NCBI GenBank assembly: GCA_015501055.1
Contig: JADNYV010000210.1
Location: 1 to 62,271, forward strand
From: Mucidula mucida
Taxonomy: Eukaryota > Basidiomycota > Agaricomycetes > Agaricales > Physalacriaceae
Reading direction: 5' to 3'
Length of the DNA stretch: 62,271 nt
A program made the position numbers and the translations under genes. Below, piece after piece: positions 20,674-33,366 of this stretch. Each line of letters begins with the position of its first letter. Position 1 is the first letter of the stretch. The notes beneath the pieces were generated by a model, which ran no database searches, was not told the origin of the DNA, and worked only from the letters and a program-made list of their open reading frames with translations.

Positions 20674-21433
20674 ATGTCCAACGAAGCACCCAAAGCCGCT
20701 CATCACACACCCGCTCATCACGCCAATGACGAAACCAAAGGCCGATCCCTGGTCAACAAGCCTTATGACTATGACGGAGACAAGTCCAAGTACAAGAGCT
20801 GGTGGCGATCGATGTTTACATACATCCGTGACAAGAAGAACAACCTCACATCGGACTCCGAAAGGATCGATGTTGTTCTCTCCTACATCCGAGGAGATCA
20901 CGTTGATGCATGGGTCCAGAACTACTCGGACCAGAACTTCGATGAGGAAGAAGAGGAATGGACAGTCTCTTGGACGGAGTTCAAGGAAGACTTGAAGGAG
21001 CGATTTGTGGATTCCAACCTCGCGCGAGATGCGCAAGATCAGATCGAACGGTTGCGCCAGGGGCAAGACACCGCTTAAGATTTCTTTCAGAAGTTCGAGG
21101 TCCTGCTTACTCAGGCGGAATACTCGAAGGATGATGCATTTGTCGTGCGACTTCTCGAGACCAATGTCAACGAGAAGATCATTGACCAGATCTATGGCAG
21201 CCGAGATGGGTTGCCAAAGAAGCACAAGGATTGGAAGGCACAGATCATTCAGATCGATCAGCTATGGAGAAGGCGGGCGGCGAGCAAGAGGTCCGGCATG
21301 CAGGTCCGGCCCCAAGCTTCGCAGGCGGCTACATCGAGAGTCAACCCTACGAATCCACCCCCGACGCCAATCACACGACGAGATGCCACCGGCGTTACCT
21401 ATGGAGGAGCCGGCAGACCGATGGACATTGACA
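20674..21433 (+). pseudogene. gag: E1 gag, truncated, one in-frame stop
   Basis: Begins MSNEAPKAAHHTPAHH. The capsid-like core has KSWWRSMFTYIRDKKN, HVDAWVQNYSDQNFDEEEEE and KEDLKERFVD. TAA at 21076-21078 replaces the CAA (Gln) present in E2 and E3 before DFFQKFEVLL. Reading continues to MDIDNAR, where the deletion junction removes the CCHC knuckle seen in E3. Gag forms the particle that packages element RNA. Confidence 0.85.
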
Positions 21434-21440
21434 ACGCACG
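21434..21440 (+). other. E1 deletion junction (ACGCACG microhomology)
   Basis: ACGCACG is the only overlap between the gag 3' region and the RT 5' region as they appear in E2/E3. The intervening sequence, about 1.2 kb, is absent here and the join shifts frame. Confidence 0.8.
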
Positions 21441-21467
21441 GGACGCATACGGCCATCAATCTCACCC

Positions 21468-24304
21468 ATGGCGTCACCATTCTTCTTTGTCAAGAAGAAG
21501 GACGGAAGCCTTCGGCCAGTGCAGGATTATCGGAAGTTGAACGACATGACAATCAAGAACCGATACCCCTTGCCGTTGATTCAGGAGCTTATCGACAAGT
21601 TGAAGGGAGCAAAGGTTTTCACGAAGATGGATGTCCGATGGGGTTACAATAACATCCGGATCAAAGAAGGTGATGAGTGGAAAGCGGCGTTTAGAACAAA
21701 CCGAGGCCTGTTCGAGCCCTCAGTCATGTTCTTCGGACTTACAAACTCGCCGGCAACGTTCCAATCGTTCATGAATCACATTCTGAAGGAGTTGATCGAT
21801 GAAGGACATGTTATAGTTTACCTAGACGACATACTTATTTTTACGAACACATTGGAAGAACATAGGCATATTGTACGACAAGTACTAGAGATATTGCGAG
21901 TAAATAAGTTGTATTTAAAACCCGAGAAATGTAGTTTTGAGGCACATACTGTAGATTACTTGGGAGTTATTGTTGGAGGAGGAGAAGTGAAGATGGATCC
22001 GGCAAAAGTGGCCGTAGTGAAGGAATGGAGGGAGCCGATGAAGAAGAAGGAAGTGCAGTCATTCCTGGGTTTCTGCAACTTCTACCGACGTTTCATCCGG
22101 GGATTTGCAGGGGTAGCGAAGCCATTGACATCGCTAACCGGGAAGGGCGAGTGGGTTTGGGGCATGGAGCAGCACGAGGCGTTTGAGGAGTTGAACCGGA
22201 GAATGACGGAAGAACCCGTTCTGATTGTACCACGCGACGACGGCAAGTTTCGAGTCGAGGCGGACTCCTCGAACTATGCGAACGGGGCGGTTCTTTCCCA
22301 GTTTGTTGACGGAAAATGGAGACCAGTAGCTTTCCGATCTCGCGCGCTGAACGAAGTGGAGCGCAATTATGAGATCTACGACAAAGAGATGATGGCTATT
22401 ATAGACTCGATCGACGACTGGCGGCAATATCTCCTAGGCGCTAAGGAGACAGTGGAGGTTTTTACCGATCATCAAAACCTTCAGTACTTCAGGAAACCTC
22501 AGAAGTTGAACCGGAGGCAGGCGAGATGGGTTACGGAGTTGGCGGAGTATGACATACAAATGATTCACAAGCCGGGCAAGACGATGGGGAAAGCTGATGC
22601 CTTGTCAAGGATGACAGGCCTTGAGAAGGGGGAAAAAGATAACGAAAACGTTGTTTTGCTCAAGCCGGAGTTTTTTATTTCACAAATTCAATTCTCTTTA
22701 CATACAGTAGATACACCGGAGGACGAATTACTTAACAAAATCAAACAAAGAAAAGGAAACAAAGACAGATACGTACAAAAAGCATTAGAAAACAAAGAAA
22801 AAGGATGGGAAGAGAAGGAAAATGGACTTATTATATGGAAGGATCGTATTTACATACCAAAGGACAAGGAATTGCGGGGAAAAGTTATCGGAATGCATCA
22901 CGACGCACAGCTTGCAGGGCATCCCGGACGATACAAGACCCTCGAGCTGATTACACATACCTATTGGTGGCCAGGAATCAGCCGAGACGTCCGTGAATAC
23001 GTAGAAGGGTGTCAAAAATGTCAGGTTACAAAGTCACATCGCACGAAGCCGGCTGCACCTCTTCATCCTATTGATGTGCCAAGCGAGCCATGGGAGATAG
23101 TAGGGACGGACATGATTGGAGAGCTGCCGGAATCAGGAGGATACAACGCGATCAGCACGTTTGTGGACCATTTCACCAAGCGATTACGTATCATACCGAC
23201 ACACACCACTCTGACGTCAGAAGGCATGGCCCGCATTTACCGTGATCGCATTTTCCCCATACATGGGATGCCACGACAGATGATACATGATCGCGGTCCA
23301 CAATACCACTCGCGTTTCATGAAGGAGTTGTACCGGTTGTTGGGCATACAAGGAAACTTTACAACGGCATATCATCCACAGGCAAATGGGCAGACGGAAC
23401 AGTTGAACCAAGAGATAGAACATTTCTTACGGTTATTTGTCAACTATCATCAGAACGACTGGCATGAATGGCTACCCTCTGCTGAATTCGTTTACAACGA
23501 TCGAGTTCACTCGGCGACCAAAGTCACTCCGTTCTTTGCAGACATGGGCAGACATCCCTACAAAGGCACCGCTCCGAAAACGGCATCGAGAAATGAGACT
23601 GCGCAGGAGTTTGCCGACGGCATGAGGAAGACATGGACGAAGTGGGGTCAGCATTGAAGATGGCAAAGAGGATATGAAACGTTTTATGACAGGAAGCGGA
23701 CAGACGCAGTAGATACAAGGAGGCGACAAAGTATGGCTGGAAGGGACAAATCTCAGCACGGACCGACCAATGAAGAAGCTCGATGACAAACGCTTCGGGC
23801 CGTTCAAAGTGATCAAGAAAGTCGGGACGAGCTCTTACAAGCTCCAGATTCCTCACACGTGGAAAAGCATCCATCCCATGTTCAATGAGGCCCTGTTGAC
23901 GCCTTACCACGAGCCGCAATTTCCGACGCAACCCGAGACACGCGTCCACCACCTGTGCTGGAAGGAGCCGAACCGGAATGGGAGGTTGAGAAAGTGGTGA
24001 ATTCCCGGAAGTACGCGGGGGTTTTCAATACAAGGTTCACTGGAAGGGTTATGGCACACACGAGCAGACATGGGAACCAGCATGCAATCTCAAAAATGCC
24101 GACGAAGCCATCAGCGATTTCCACCAACAATATCCGAACAAGCCAAAGCCACCCGCGCTTGCTCGCATTGAAGTCCCCATGTCGCAATTTCCATCACATC
24201 TATTCCGACCCATGCCACCGCCCGATACCGAACCCCTCGATGTCACGCTACCCTCTGCAGCCCTCATGGAGCGACTCTGGCGCAGAATGGAACTTGCGCC
24301 TTAA
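21468..24304 (+). pseudogene. pol: E1 pol: RT, RNase H, integrase, broken chromodomain
   Basis: One long frame (21468-23657) holds RT ([40 protein letters not shown]), RNase H (EADSSNYANGAVLS, VFTDHQNLQYF) and integrase (HHDAQLAGHPG...CQKC zinc finger, GTDMIGEL, HDRGPQYHS, ANGQTEQLNQE). A frameshift near 23635 and further 1-nt changes disrupt the tail, including one inside the chromodomain (EPEWEVEKVVNSRKY, from about 23968). The RT lacks its N-terminus because of the deletion. The chromodomain, which targets integration to heterochromatin in relatives, places Gypsy-B among the chromoviruses. Confidence 0.9.
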
Positions 24305-24315
24305 GGAGGGGGTGA

Positions 24316-24846
24316 TGTTATGAATCGCCATATTTTCACATTTTCACATCTTATCATATCTTATCGGGAGCCTTGTCTTATCAACCAACGGACCGTTTCA
24401 TCATCTGTTTCGTCACCGATCATATCCCTTTTCATTACCGAAGCCGTACTCATGTCGGACACACACCCAACACATGGATGACATCATACATGCCGATACC
24501 TCATGGACTTCCTATTGTATACACACCACCGACACTCGTAGCAACACATGGTCGTTTCAGTATTATTACTTACATGCAGTCACCACTCGTATTTAATGGT
24601 TTCACGGACTAGTAGCATACAACACTGGGTCAAGGGCGTGGAGCATCCCTAGTGGAAACGCGTATGGACAAGGAGCTTCAAACACAGACTTACTAGTATA
24701 TAAGCAGTAGTGTAGTATCATTGTACTTTAGTTCCGATCTCGTTTATACACCTGGCCTAGCCTAGTCTTACGAACGCGAACACTTTCCTCCTTAGTTTCT
24801 TGCTGTGGTACCTGGTTGAGTCTCGTGGCTTAGTCAGTCGCTAACA
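24316..24846 (+). repeat. E1 3' LTR (Gypsy-B)
   Basis: 531 bp, TGTTATGAATCG...CGCTAACA, followed by the GGTGG duplication. Confidence 0.95.
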
Positions 24847-26846
24847 GGTGGTCAGATTATATGTCTGGAAATTTTGCCTGGAGACACGCTGTAAGTTCGG
24901 TTGTTTTCTGATTAGTATTTGTGTTTCTTACATCTTCTAGGACACGATCTATGCCGAAGACCCTTCCAATGAGGGCGCCATGGTCGTATACATTGTCCTG
25001 GGCAGCAACAAAACGACGGTCTCCGTAGGGACCGGCAATGTCGAATATTGGCCTCTATACCTCAGTATCGGCAATCTGCACAACAGTGCACGGCGGGACA
25101 CCGTAATGGTGTCGTACCAATTGGATTCCTGGCGATACCTAAAGGTACGCTCTCTCACACTCAGAGTTACATCTATTTACCTATTGAAGGCGATCGTGTT
25201 GACGATAACAGCGACGCCTTTCGTATTTTCAAGAAACATCTCTTCCACAAGTCCATTGCAAGGATCCTTCAGCCTCTCAAGGCCGCCATGACTACGCCTG
25301 TCATTCGTCTCTGTCCGGATGGCCATTACCGCCGAATCATCTATGATCTCGGTGGTTACATCGCCGATTACCCAGAGCAGGTTTTGTTGATGTGCATAGT
25401 ATCTGGTTGGTGTCCAAAGTGTGCCATAGTGTATTTCAACTTGATACTCATTGTTCCTAGATGTACTGCACTGCCAGGTGAACTCAACACCCCAGCTGGG
25501 CGACGCACACAGGATCTCACGGATACTCTCATTGCCGAGCTTGCTGACGACCGGCGCACATTATGGGACAACTATGGTGTCGATGTGAATGTTAAGGTAC
25601 ATATTTATATATGCATTCGGATTGCGTTCTCATAACTTGGTAGCCCTTCACGGCATCCTTCCCGCGTGCTGATATACACGAGATCATCACGTCGGACATT
25701 TTGCATCAAGTCGTCAAAGGAACATTCAAAGACCATCTGGTTGAGTGGATTCAGGAATATCTTGTTCTTATACATGGAAAGGACGAAGCTGGGCGCATTA
25801 TGGACGATGTTGATCGCCGGTAAGTAACTCAGTCATCCCTCGCACCTCATCTGATTGCCTAGCAACCACTTCTCAGACTTGCAGTTACTCCAGAGTTTCC
25901 TGGACTCCAACGCTTTCCATATGGTCGCCGATTCAAGCAATGGACCGGCGACGATTCCAAGGTGTTGATGAAGGTATGTTTTTTCTTCCACTTGTCACAC
26001 GATCTGATCCTTGTTAGAGTTTCATTCCCGCCATTGCCGACTACATTCCAGCTGAAATGACTCAATGTGTTGCTGCCTTAATCGACTTCACATACCTCAT
26101 TCGGCGGAATGATTACGACAAGGACACCCTCAAGTCTCTGGATATTGCACTTGCCCGCTTTCACTCCCTTTGCAAGGTCTTCATCAAAACCGGTGTTTGT
26201 AAGACTATCTCTCTTCCTCGCCAACACTCTCTAGTGCATTATTGGCGTCATATTGAAGAGTTCGGCGCTCCCAACGGCCTGTGCTCATCGATAACCGAAT
26301 CCCAACACATCACCGCCGTTAAGCGCCCTTGGAGACGTTTGAGCAGAAACCGAGCATTGGGTCAAATGCTCCTCACCAATCAACGACTCGACAAACTCTA
26401 TGCACTCAACATGGAGTTAGCTACTGTTGGGCTTGCACCACCTGGACATCCGCCGCCGCCAGATCCGTTTGAGGTTGATGCCACTGATGAGGGTGCAGTG
26501 GATGGTCCGGTTATGGTGGATGTCAAGTTGGCGGTGACATGTGGTAAGCTTGTTCATCCTCAAAACTTAAATATCATCCTCAACCAAACATTTAGAGCCT
26601 GTAAAGCTGTATCCGTGGAATCTTCAACTTCTCGCTGAGAGGATACGCCAGCCGGATTTACCAGACCTGGCACGACGGTTCCTCTATGATCTCGATGGTG
26701 ACCTGCCATCAGAAGAGATTCATATTTCGCGCTGCCCCCCCATCACATCCAAAGTCTATGTCTTCCATTCGGCAGTTGCTTCCTTCTACGCGCCTAGTGA
26801 TATCTCTGGAATCTGTGGCATGAAGCGCGAACGGATTCACCGTCTT

Positions 26847-27376
26847 TGTTAGCGACTGACTAAGCCACGAGACTCAACCAGGTACCACAGCAAGAACTAA
26901 GGAAGAAAGTGTTCGCGTTTGTAAGACTAGGCTAGGCCAGGTGTATAAACGAGATCAGAACTAAAGTACAATGATACTATACTACTGCTTATATACTAGT
27001 AAGCCTGTGTTTGGGACTCCTTGTCCATACATGTTTCCGCTAGGGATAACTCCACGCCCTTGACCCAGTGTTGTATGCTACTAGTCCATGAAACCATTAA
27101 ATACGAGTGGTAACTGCATGTAAGTAATAATACTGAAACGACCATGTGTTGCTACGAGTGTCGGTGGTGTGTATACAATAGGAAGTCCATGAGGTATCGG
27201 CATGTATGATGTCATCCATGTGTTGGGTGTGTGTCCGACATGAGTACGGCTTCGGTAATGAAAAGGAGTACGATCGGTGACGAAACAGATGATGAAACAG
27301 TCCGTTGGTTGATAAGACAAGGCCCCGATAAGATATGATAAGATGTGAAAGTGTGAAAATATGGTCATTCATAACA
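26847..27376 (-). repeat. E2 3' LTR (Gypsy-B)
   Basis: 530 bp. Next to it is the complement of the polypurine tract (TCACCCCCTCCTTAAGG, from 27377). Confidence 0.95.
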
Positions 27377-27387
27377 TCACCCCCTCC

Positions 27388-30300
27388 TTAAGGCGCAAGT
27401 TCCATTCTGCGCCAGATTTGCTCCATGAGGGCCGCAGAGGGTAGCGTGACATCAATAGGTTCGGTGTCAGGCGGTGGCATGGGTCGGAATAGGTGTGATG
27501 GAAATTGCGACATGGGAACTTCAATGCGAGCAAGCGCAGGTGGCTTCGGCTTGTTCGGGTACTGCTGGTAGAAATCACGAATAGCTTCGTCGGCATTTTT
27601 GAGATTGCATGCTGGTTCCCATGTCTGCTCGTGTGTGCCATAACCCTTCCAGTGAACCTTGTATTAAAAACCCCCGCAGTACTTCCGGGAATTCACCACT
27701 TTCTCAACCTCCCATTCCGGTTTGGCTCCTTCCAGCACAGGTGGTGGACGCGTGTCTCGAGGTTGCGTTGGAAATTGCGGCTCGTGGTAAGGCGTTAACA
27801 GGGCCTCATTGAACATGGGATGGATGCTTTTTCACGTGTGAGGAATCTGGAGCTTGTAAGAGCTCGTCCCGACTTTCTTGATCACTTTGAACGGCCCGAA
27901 GCGTTTGTCATTGAGCTTCTTCATTGGTCGATCTGTGCTGAGATTTGTCCCTTCCAGCCATACTTTGTTGCCCGCCTTGTATTCTACTGCGTCTGTCCGC
28001 TTCCTGTCATAAAACTGTTTCATATCCTCCTTTGCCATCTTCAATGCTGACCCCACTTCGTTCCATGTCTTCCTCATGCCGTCGGCAAACTCCTGCGCAG
28101 TCTTGTTTCTCGATGCCGTTTTTGGAGCGGTGCCTTTGTAGGGATGTCTGCCCATATCTGCGAAGAACGGAGTGACTTTGGTCGCCGAGTGAACTCGATC
28201 GTTGTAAACGAATTCAGCAGAGGGTAGCCATTTGTGCCAGTCGTTTTGATGGTAGTTGACAAATAACTGTAAGAAATGTTCTATCTCTTGGTTCAGCCGT
28301 TCCGTCTGCCCATTTGCCTGTGGATGATATGCCGTTGTAAAGTTTCCTTGTATGCCCAACAACCGGTACAACTCCTTCATGAAACGCGAGTGGTATTGTG
28401 GACCGCGATCATGTATCATCTGTCGTGGCATCCCATGTATGGGGAAAATGCGATCACGGTAAATGTGGGCCATGCATTCTGACGTCAGAGTGGTGTGTGT
28501 CGGTATGATGCGTAATTGCTTTGTGAAATGGTCCACAAACGTGCTGATCGCGTTGTATCCTCCTGATTCCGGCAGCTCTCCAATCATGTCCGTCCCTACT
28601 ATCTCCCATGGCTTGCTTGGCACATCAATAGGATGAAGAGGTGCAGCCGGCTTTGTGCGATGTGACTTTGTGACCTGGCATTTTTGACACCCTTCTATGT
28701 ATTCCCGGACGTCTCGGCTGATTCCTGGCCACCAATAGGTGCGTATAATCAACTCGAGAGTCTTGTATCGTCCCGGATGCCCTGCAAGCTGTGCGTCATG
28801 GTGCATTCCAATAACTCTTCCCCGCAATTCCTTGTCCTTTGGTATGTAAATAGAGTCTTTCCACATAATAAGTCCATTTTCCTTCTCTTCCCATCCTTTT
28901 TCTTTGTTTTCTAATGCTTTTTGTACGTATCTGTCTTTGTTTCCTTTTCTTTGTTTGATTTTGTTAAGTAATTCGTCCTCCGGTGTATCTACTGTATGTA
29001 AAGAGAATTGAATTTGTGAAATAAAAAACTCCGGCTTGAGCAAAACAACGTTTTCGTTATCTTTTTCCCCCTTCTCAAGGCCTGTCATCCTTGACAAGGC
29101 ATCAGCTTTCCCCATTGTCTTGCCCGGCTTGTGAATCATCTGTATGTCATACTCCGCTAACTCCGTAACCCATCTCGCCTGCCTCCGATTCAACTTCTGT
29201 GGCTTCCGGAAGTACTGGAGGTTTTGATGATCGGTAAACACCTCCAACGGACGTCTCGGCTGATTCCTGGCCACCAATAGATACGTGTGATCAGCTCGAG
29301 GGTCTTGTATCGTCCGGGATGCCCTGCAAGCTGTGCGTCATGGTGCATTCCAATAACTCTTCCCCGCAATTCCTTGTCCTTTGGTATGTAAATAGAGTCT
29401 TTCCACATAATAAGTCCATTTTCCTTCTCTTCCCATCCTTTTTCTTTGTTTTCTAATGCTTTTTGTACGTATCTGTCTTTGTTTCCTTTTCTTTGTTTGA
29501 TTTTGTTGAGTAATTCGTCCTCCGGTGTATCTACTGTATGTAAAGAAAATTGAATTTGTGAAATAAAAAACTCCGGCTTGAGCAAAACAACGTTTTCGTT
29601 ATCTTTTTCCCCCTTCTCAAGGCCTGTCATCCTTGACAAGGCATCAGCTTTCCCCATCGTCTTGCCCGGCTTGTGAATCATCTGTATGTCATACTCCGCC
29701 AACTCCGTAACCCATCTCGCCTACCTCCGATTCAACTTCTGTGGCTTTCGGAAGTACTGGAGGTTTTGATGATCGGTAAAAACCTCCACCGTTTCCTTTG
29801 CTCCAAGGAGATATTGTCTCCAGTCGTCAATTGAGTCCATAATAGCCATCATCTCTTTGTCATAGATCTCATAATTGCGCTCTACTTCGTTCAGCGCGCG
29901 AGACCGAAAGGCTACTGGTCTCCATTTTCCGTCCACCAACTGGGAAAGAACCGCCCCGTTCGCATAGTTCGAGGAGTCTGCCTCAACTCGAAACTTGCCG
30001 TCGTCGCGTGGTACGATCAGAACGGGTTCTTCCGTCATCCTCCGCTTCAACTCCTCAAATGCCTCGTGCTGCTCCATGCCCCAAACCCACTCGCCCTTCC
30101 CGGTTAGCGATGTCAATGGCTTTGCTACTCCCGCAAATCCCCGGATGAAACGTCGGTAGAAGTTGCAGAAGCCCAGGAATGACTGTACTTCCTTCTTCTT
30201 CGTTGGCTCCTTCCATTCCTTTACTACGGCCACTTCTGCCGGATCCATCTTCACCTCTCCTCCTCCAACAATAACTCCTAAGTAGTCTACAGTATGTGCC

Positions 30301-31840
30301 TCGAAACTACATTTCTCGGGTTTTAAATACAACTTATTTACTCGTAATATTTCTAATACTCGTCGTACGATATGCCTATGTTCTTCCAACGTGTTTGTAA
30401 AGATAAGTATGTCATCCAAGTAAACTATAACATGTCCTTCATCGATCAGCTCCTTCAGAATGTGATTCATGAACGATTGGAATGTCGCCGGCGAGTTTGT
30501 AAGTCCGAAGAACATGACTGAGGGCTCAAACAGGCCTCGGTTTGTTCTAAACGCCGCTTTCCACTCATCACCTTCTTTGATCCGGATGTTATTGTAACCC
30601 CATCGGACATCCATCTTTGTGAAAACCTTTGCTCCCTTCAACTTGTCGATAAGCTCCTGAATCAACGGCAAGGGATATTGGTTCTTGATTGTCATGTCGT
30701 TTAACTTCCGATAATCCTGTACTGGCCGAAGGCTTCCATCCTTCTTTTTGACAAAGAAGAAGGGTGATGCCATAGGTGAAATTGATGGCCGTATGCGTCC
30801 CGTGCGTATGTTTTCCTCCAAGAACTCGTCTAATGCCTTCTGCTCGAATGGACTAAGGGGATAGACCTTGCAGTCAACCGGTTTGGAACCAGGCGTGAGT
30901 TCTATTGCGTGATCCCAGGGTCTTTGCTCCGGTAGCTTGTCAAAGTCCGCCTTGCTAAATACATCGGAGAATTCCTCAATGTAAGGTGCAGCAGCGGATG
31001 AAGGCTGTTGTGATCTCAGCTTTTCACCGCTTTTGCGATAGTTGTCCCAGTCCATCCAAAACAACCGCTCTCCCTCTTCCAACTTCTCTTCTACGTCTTC
31101 TCCTTCATCTTCCGGTGAGTTGTACTGGGTAGATAGCCGCAGCGGTCTGGGCATCGATCAAAGGTCAATGTGGATTCCGTCCAGTTGATCGTGGGGTTGT
31201 GATATTGTAACCAATCTAGCCCCAAAAAGATACTTGTTTTGCCAAGATTGGTGACGGCCAACTCAATCTTTTCTGCGTGATCACCGATCTTCATCGGACC
31301 TCCACAAAACCTTTGATTGCTCCTCCCTCGTTTAGGGTTCCATCCGCATTGTAGACAGGGAGCTTGACCGGTAACTCCTTGATCGGGAGTCCGTTCTTCT
31401 CGACGAATTCTTTATTGACACAAGAACCCGTTGCTCCACTGTCAAGAGGGCACTCGTTTCCCATTCAGAGCCTGTGTGTACGCTCTCTATGGTTACTCGG
31501 AGTTTCATGTCCTGCCCCTTTGTTCCCCGGATGTACTTCCTCGACTTTTTCAACTCCGTCACAACTTCCACCGCAGCTTCCTTTGTCAACGCTCTGATCG
31601 CCATCACCTTCTCCTCCGTCGCTTCTCTCTCTCTCCGCTCCGGCATCCATGCTCTCAAAATTCCCACTGCTCTCGACACTCATCCTCTCTTAGCCGTTGT
31701 GCATCCACTCGGGCGTATTTGGCTCAAATCTTTCTTTCGCAGGTTTTGGTGGTAAAGTCGTCGATGATATTTTAGATGTTTCAGTACCCGTACTGTAAAT
31801 AGATTCTGCATCTGACAACCCTTTCCTTGATGACTGCTCC
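27388..31840 (-). pseudogene. pol: E2 protease-RT-RNase H-integrase, disrupted
   Basis: Protease at about 31300-31680: a 1-nt loss relative to E3 shifts frame exactly at the catalytic DSGATG. RT and early RNase H are open from 31154 to 29721 ([27 protein letters not shown]), then TAG replaces the CAG of RRQARW. The 542-bp duplication follows. Integrase is open in 29277-27832 (AGHPGRYKTLEL, GTDMIGEL, HDRGPQYHS, ANGQTERLNQE), with a TGA in place of Trp in the HTWKSIHP motif. The chromodomain lies near 27560-27730. Confidence 0.85.
28707..29790 (-). repeat. 542-bp tandem duplication in E2
   Basis: 28707-29248 and 29249-29790 are near-identical head-to-tail copies spanning VFTDHQNLQYF (RNase H) to the integrase zinc finger (YWWPGISRDVR). 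The junction joins GGACGTCTCGG directly to the RNase H end. E1 and E3 have one copy. Confidence 0.9.
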
Positions 31841-31853
31841 GGCAGGACTGCGT

Positions 31854-32771
31854 CTACTGCGGGAGCTTCGCAAAACCCAACTCTTCGGCCAACTTCTTTT
31901 CTCCTCGTCGTTCATTTCGGTCCATAAACCCCGAATCGTCTGGGGTCGACCCTTCTTGGACAGAACCTGCTGACATGGCCGTGTTTGCCACAGCTGAAGC
32001 AAAGTCCTCTTCGACGTGCGTTGTCGATGTCCATCGGCCTGCCGGCTCCTCCATAGGTAACACCGGTGGCATCTCGTGTGTGATCGGCGTTGGAGGTGGG
32101 TTCGTAGGATTAGCTCTCGATGTAGCCACCTGCGGAGCTTGAGGCCGGGACTGCATGCCGGACCTCTTGCTCGCCGCCGCCTTCTCCACAGCTGATCGAT
32201 CTGAAGGATCTGTGCCTTCCAATCCTTGTACTTCTCTGGCAACCCGTCTCGGCTGCCATAGATCTGGTCGATGATCTTCTCGTTGACATTGGTCTCGAGA
32301 AGTCGCACGACGAATGCGTCATCCTTCGAGTATCCTGCCTGAGTGAGCAGGACCTCGAACTTCTGGAAGAAATCTTGAGCGGTGTCTTGCCCCTGGCGCA
32401 ACCGCTGATCTGGTCTTGCGCATCTCGCGCGAGGTTGGAATCCACAAATCGCTCCTTCAAGTCTTCCTTGAACTCCGTCCAAGAGACTGTCCATTCCTCT
32501 TCTTCCTCGTCAAAGTTCTGGTCCGAGTAGTTCTGGACCCATGCATCTACGTGATCTCTCGGATATAGGAAGAACAACATCAATCCTTTCGGAGTCAGAT
32601 GTGAGGTTTTCTTCTTGTCACGGATATATGTGAACATCGATCGCCACCAGCTCTTGTACTTGGACTTGTCCCCGTCATAGTCATAAGGCTTGTTGACAAG
32701 GGATGGCCTTTGGTTTCACATCGGTGATGAGCGGGTGTGTGAGGAGCGGTTTCGGGTGCTTCGTTGGACAT
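31854..32771 (-). pseudogene. gag: E2 gag, frameshifted
   Basis: ATG at 32769-32771 (MSNEAP) and stop at 31854. Matching stretches of the E3 Gag are found in all three frames, so several indels have accumulated, for example around the VLSYIRGDH region near 32570. The zinc-knuckle region near 31980-32010 is partly altered. Confidence 0.8.
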
Positions 32772-33366
32772 GATGAATCGGGGTGATAGGATCGGAGAGT
32801 GAAAGGGTGAAAGTGGGGATATGGGTGATGCGATTTGGATGAAACGGGTGAGGGAATAGAGGTTTGGATGAATAAGGAGGAGTCGCCTAGATCTGAAATA
32901 GAATCCAGGACTTGGTAGGGTGGGGAATGATGATGTGTATCGTAAGTAAGTAAAGTAGGTAGGTATCGTAACTGTCTACACTATTTTACCACTACTGACT
33001 ACGTATCTACGGAGCCCAAGAGCTCGTCACAAGTTCGCAATTGCCCAGCCGACGTCCCTCTGGTGTGAGGTAAGCCGAAGTTTTCCTGGGAACGGGGGTT
33101 GACCCGTAAACAGCGCCCACTGAAGTGCAACTGCCAAAAGTTTGTTCTCGTGAGAGCGGCTACTTCCAGCACCCGAGGCAGTTATCTCTAACTGTTAGCC
33201 GGCGCTACTGGGACCAATACACACATATGCGGACGTGCGCTGGAATTAGGATCCGTCGATCTGTAAACAGGGAAAGGGAATAGGGGAATGTGCGATGATC
33301 AAACAGCGAAGTGCTGATCGACGATCAGGGATGTGTGGTAGGTGGTAGAAAGTAGTTCCGATCTTC

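Larger units (their letters stand above)
19545..24846 (+). mobile_element. E1: Gypsy-B chromovirus, internally deleted
   Basis: 5302 bp between direct LTRs, flanked by the 5-bp duplication GGTGG (19540-19544 and 24847-24851). Compared with E3 (6502 bp) and E2 (6506 bp after subtracting its duplication) it lacks about 1.2 kb: the end of gag with the zinc knuckle, the protease and the RT N-terminus. The two LTRs differ at only a handful of positions, so insertion was recent but not immediate. A purine tract (AAGGAGGGGGTGA) precedes the 3' LTR. Confidence 0.95.
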
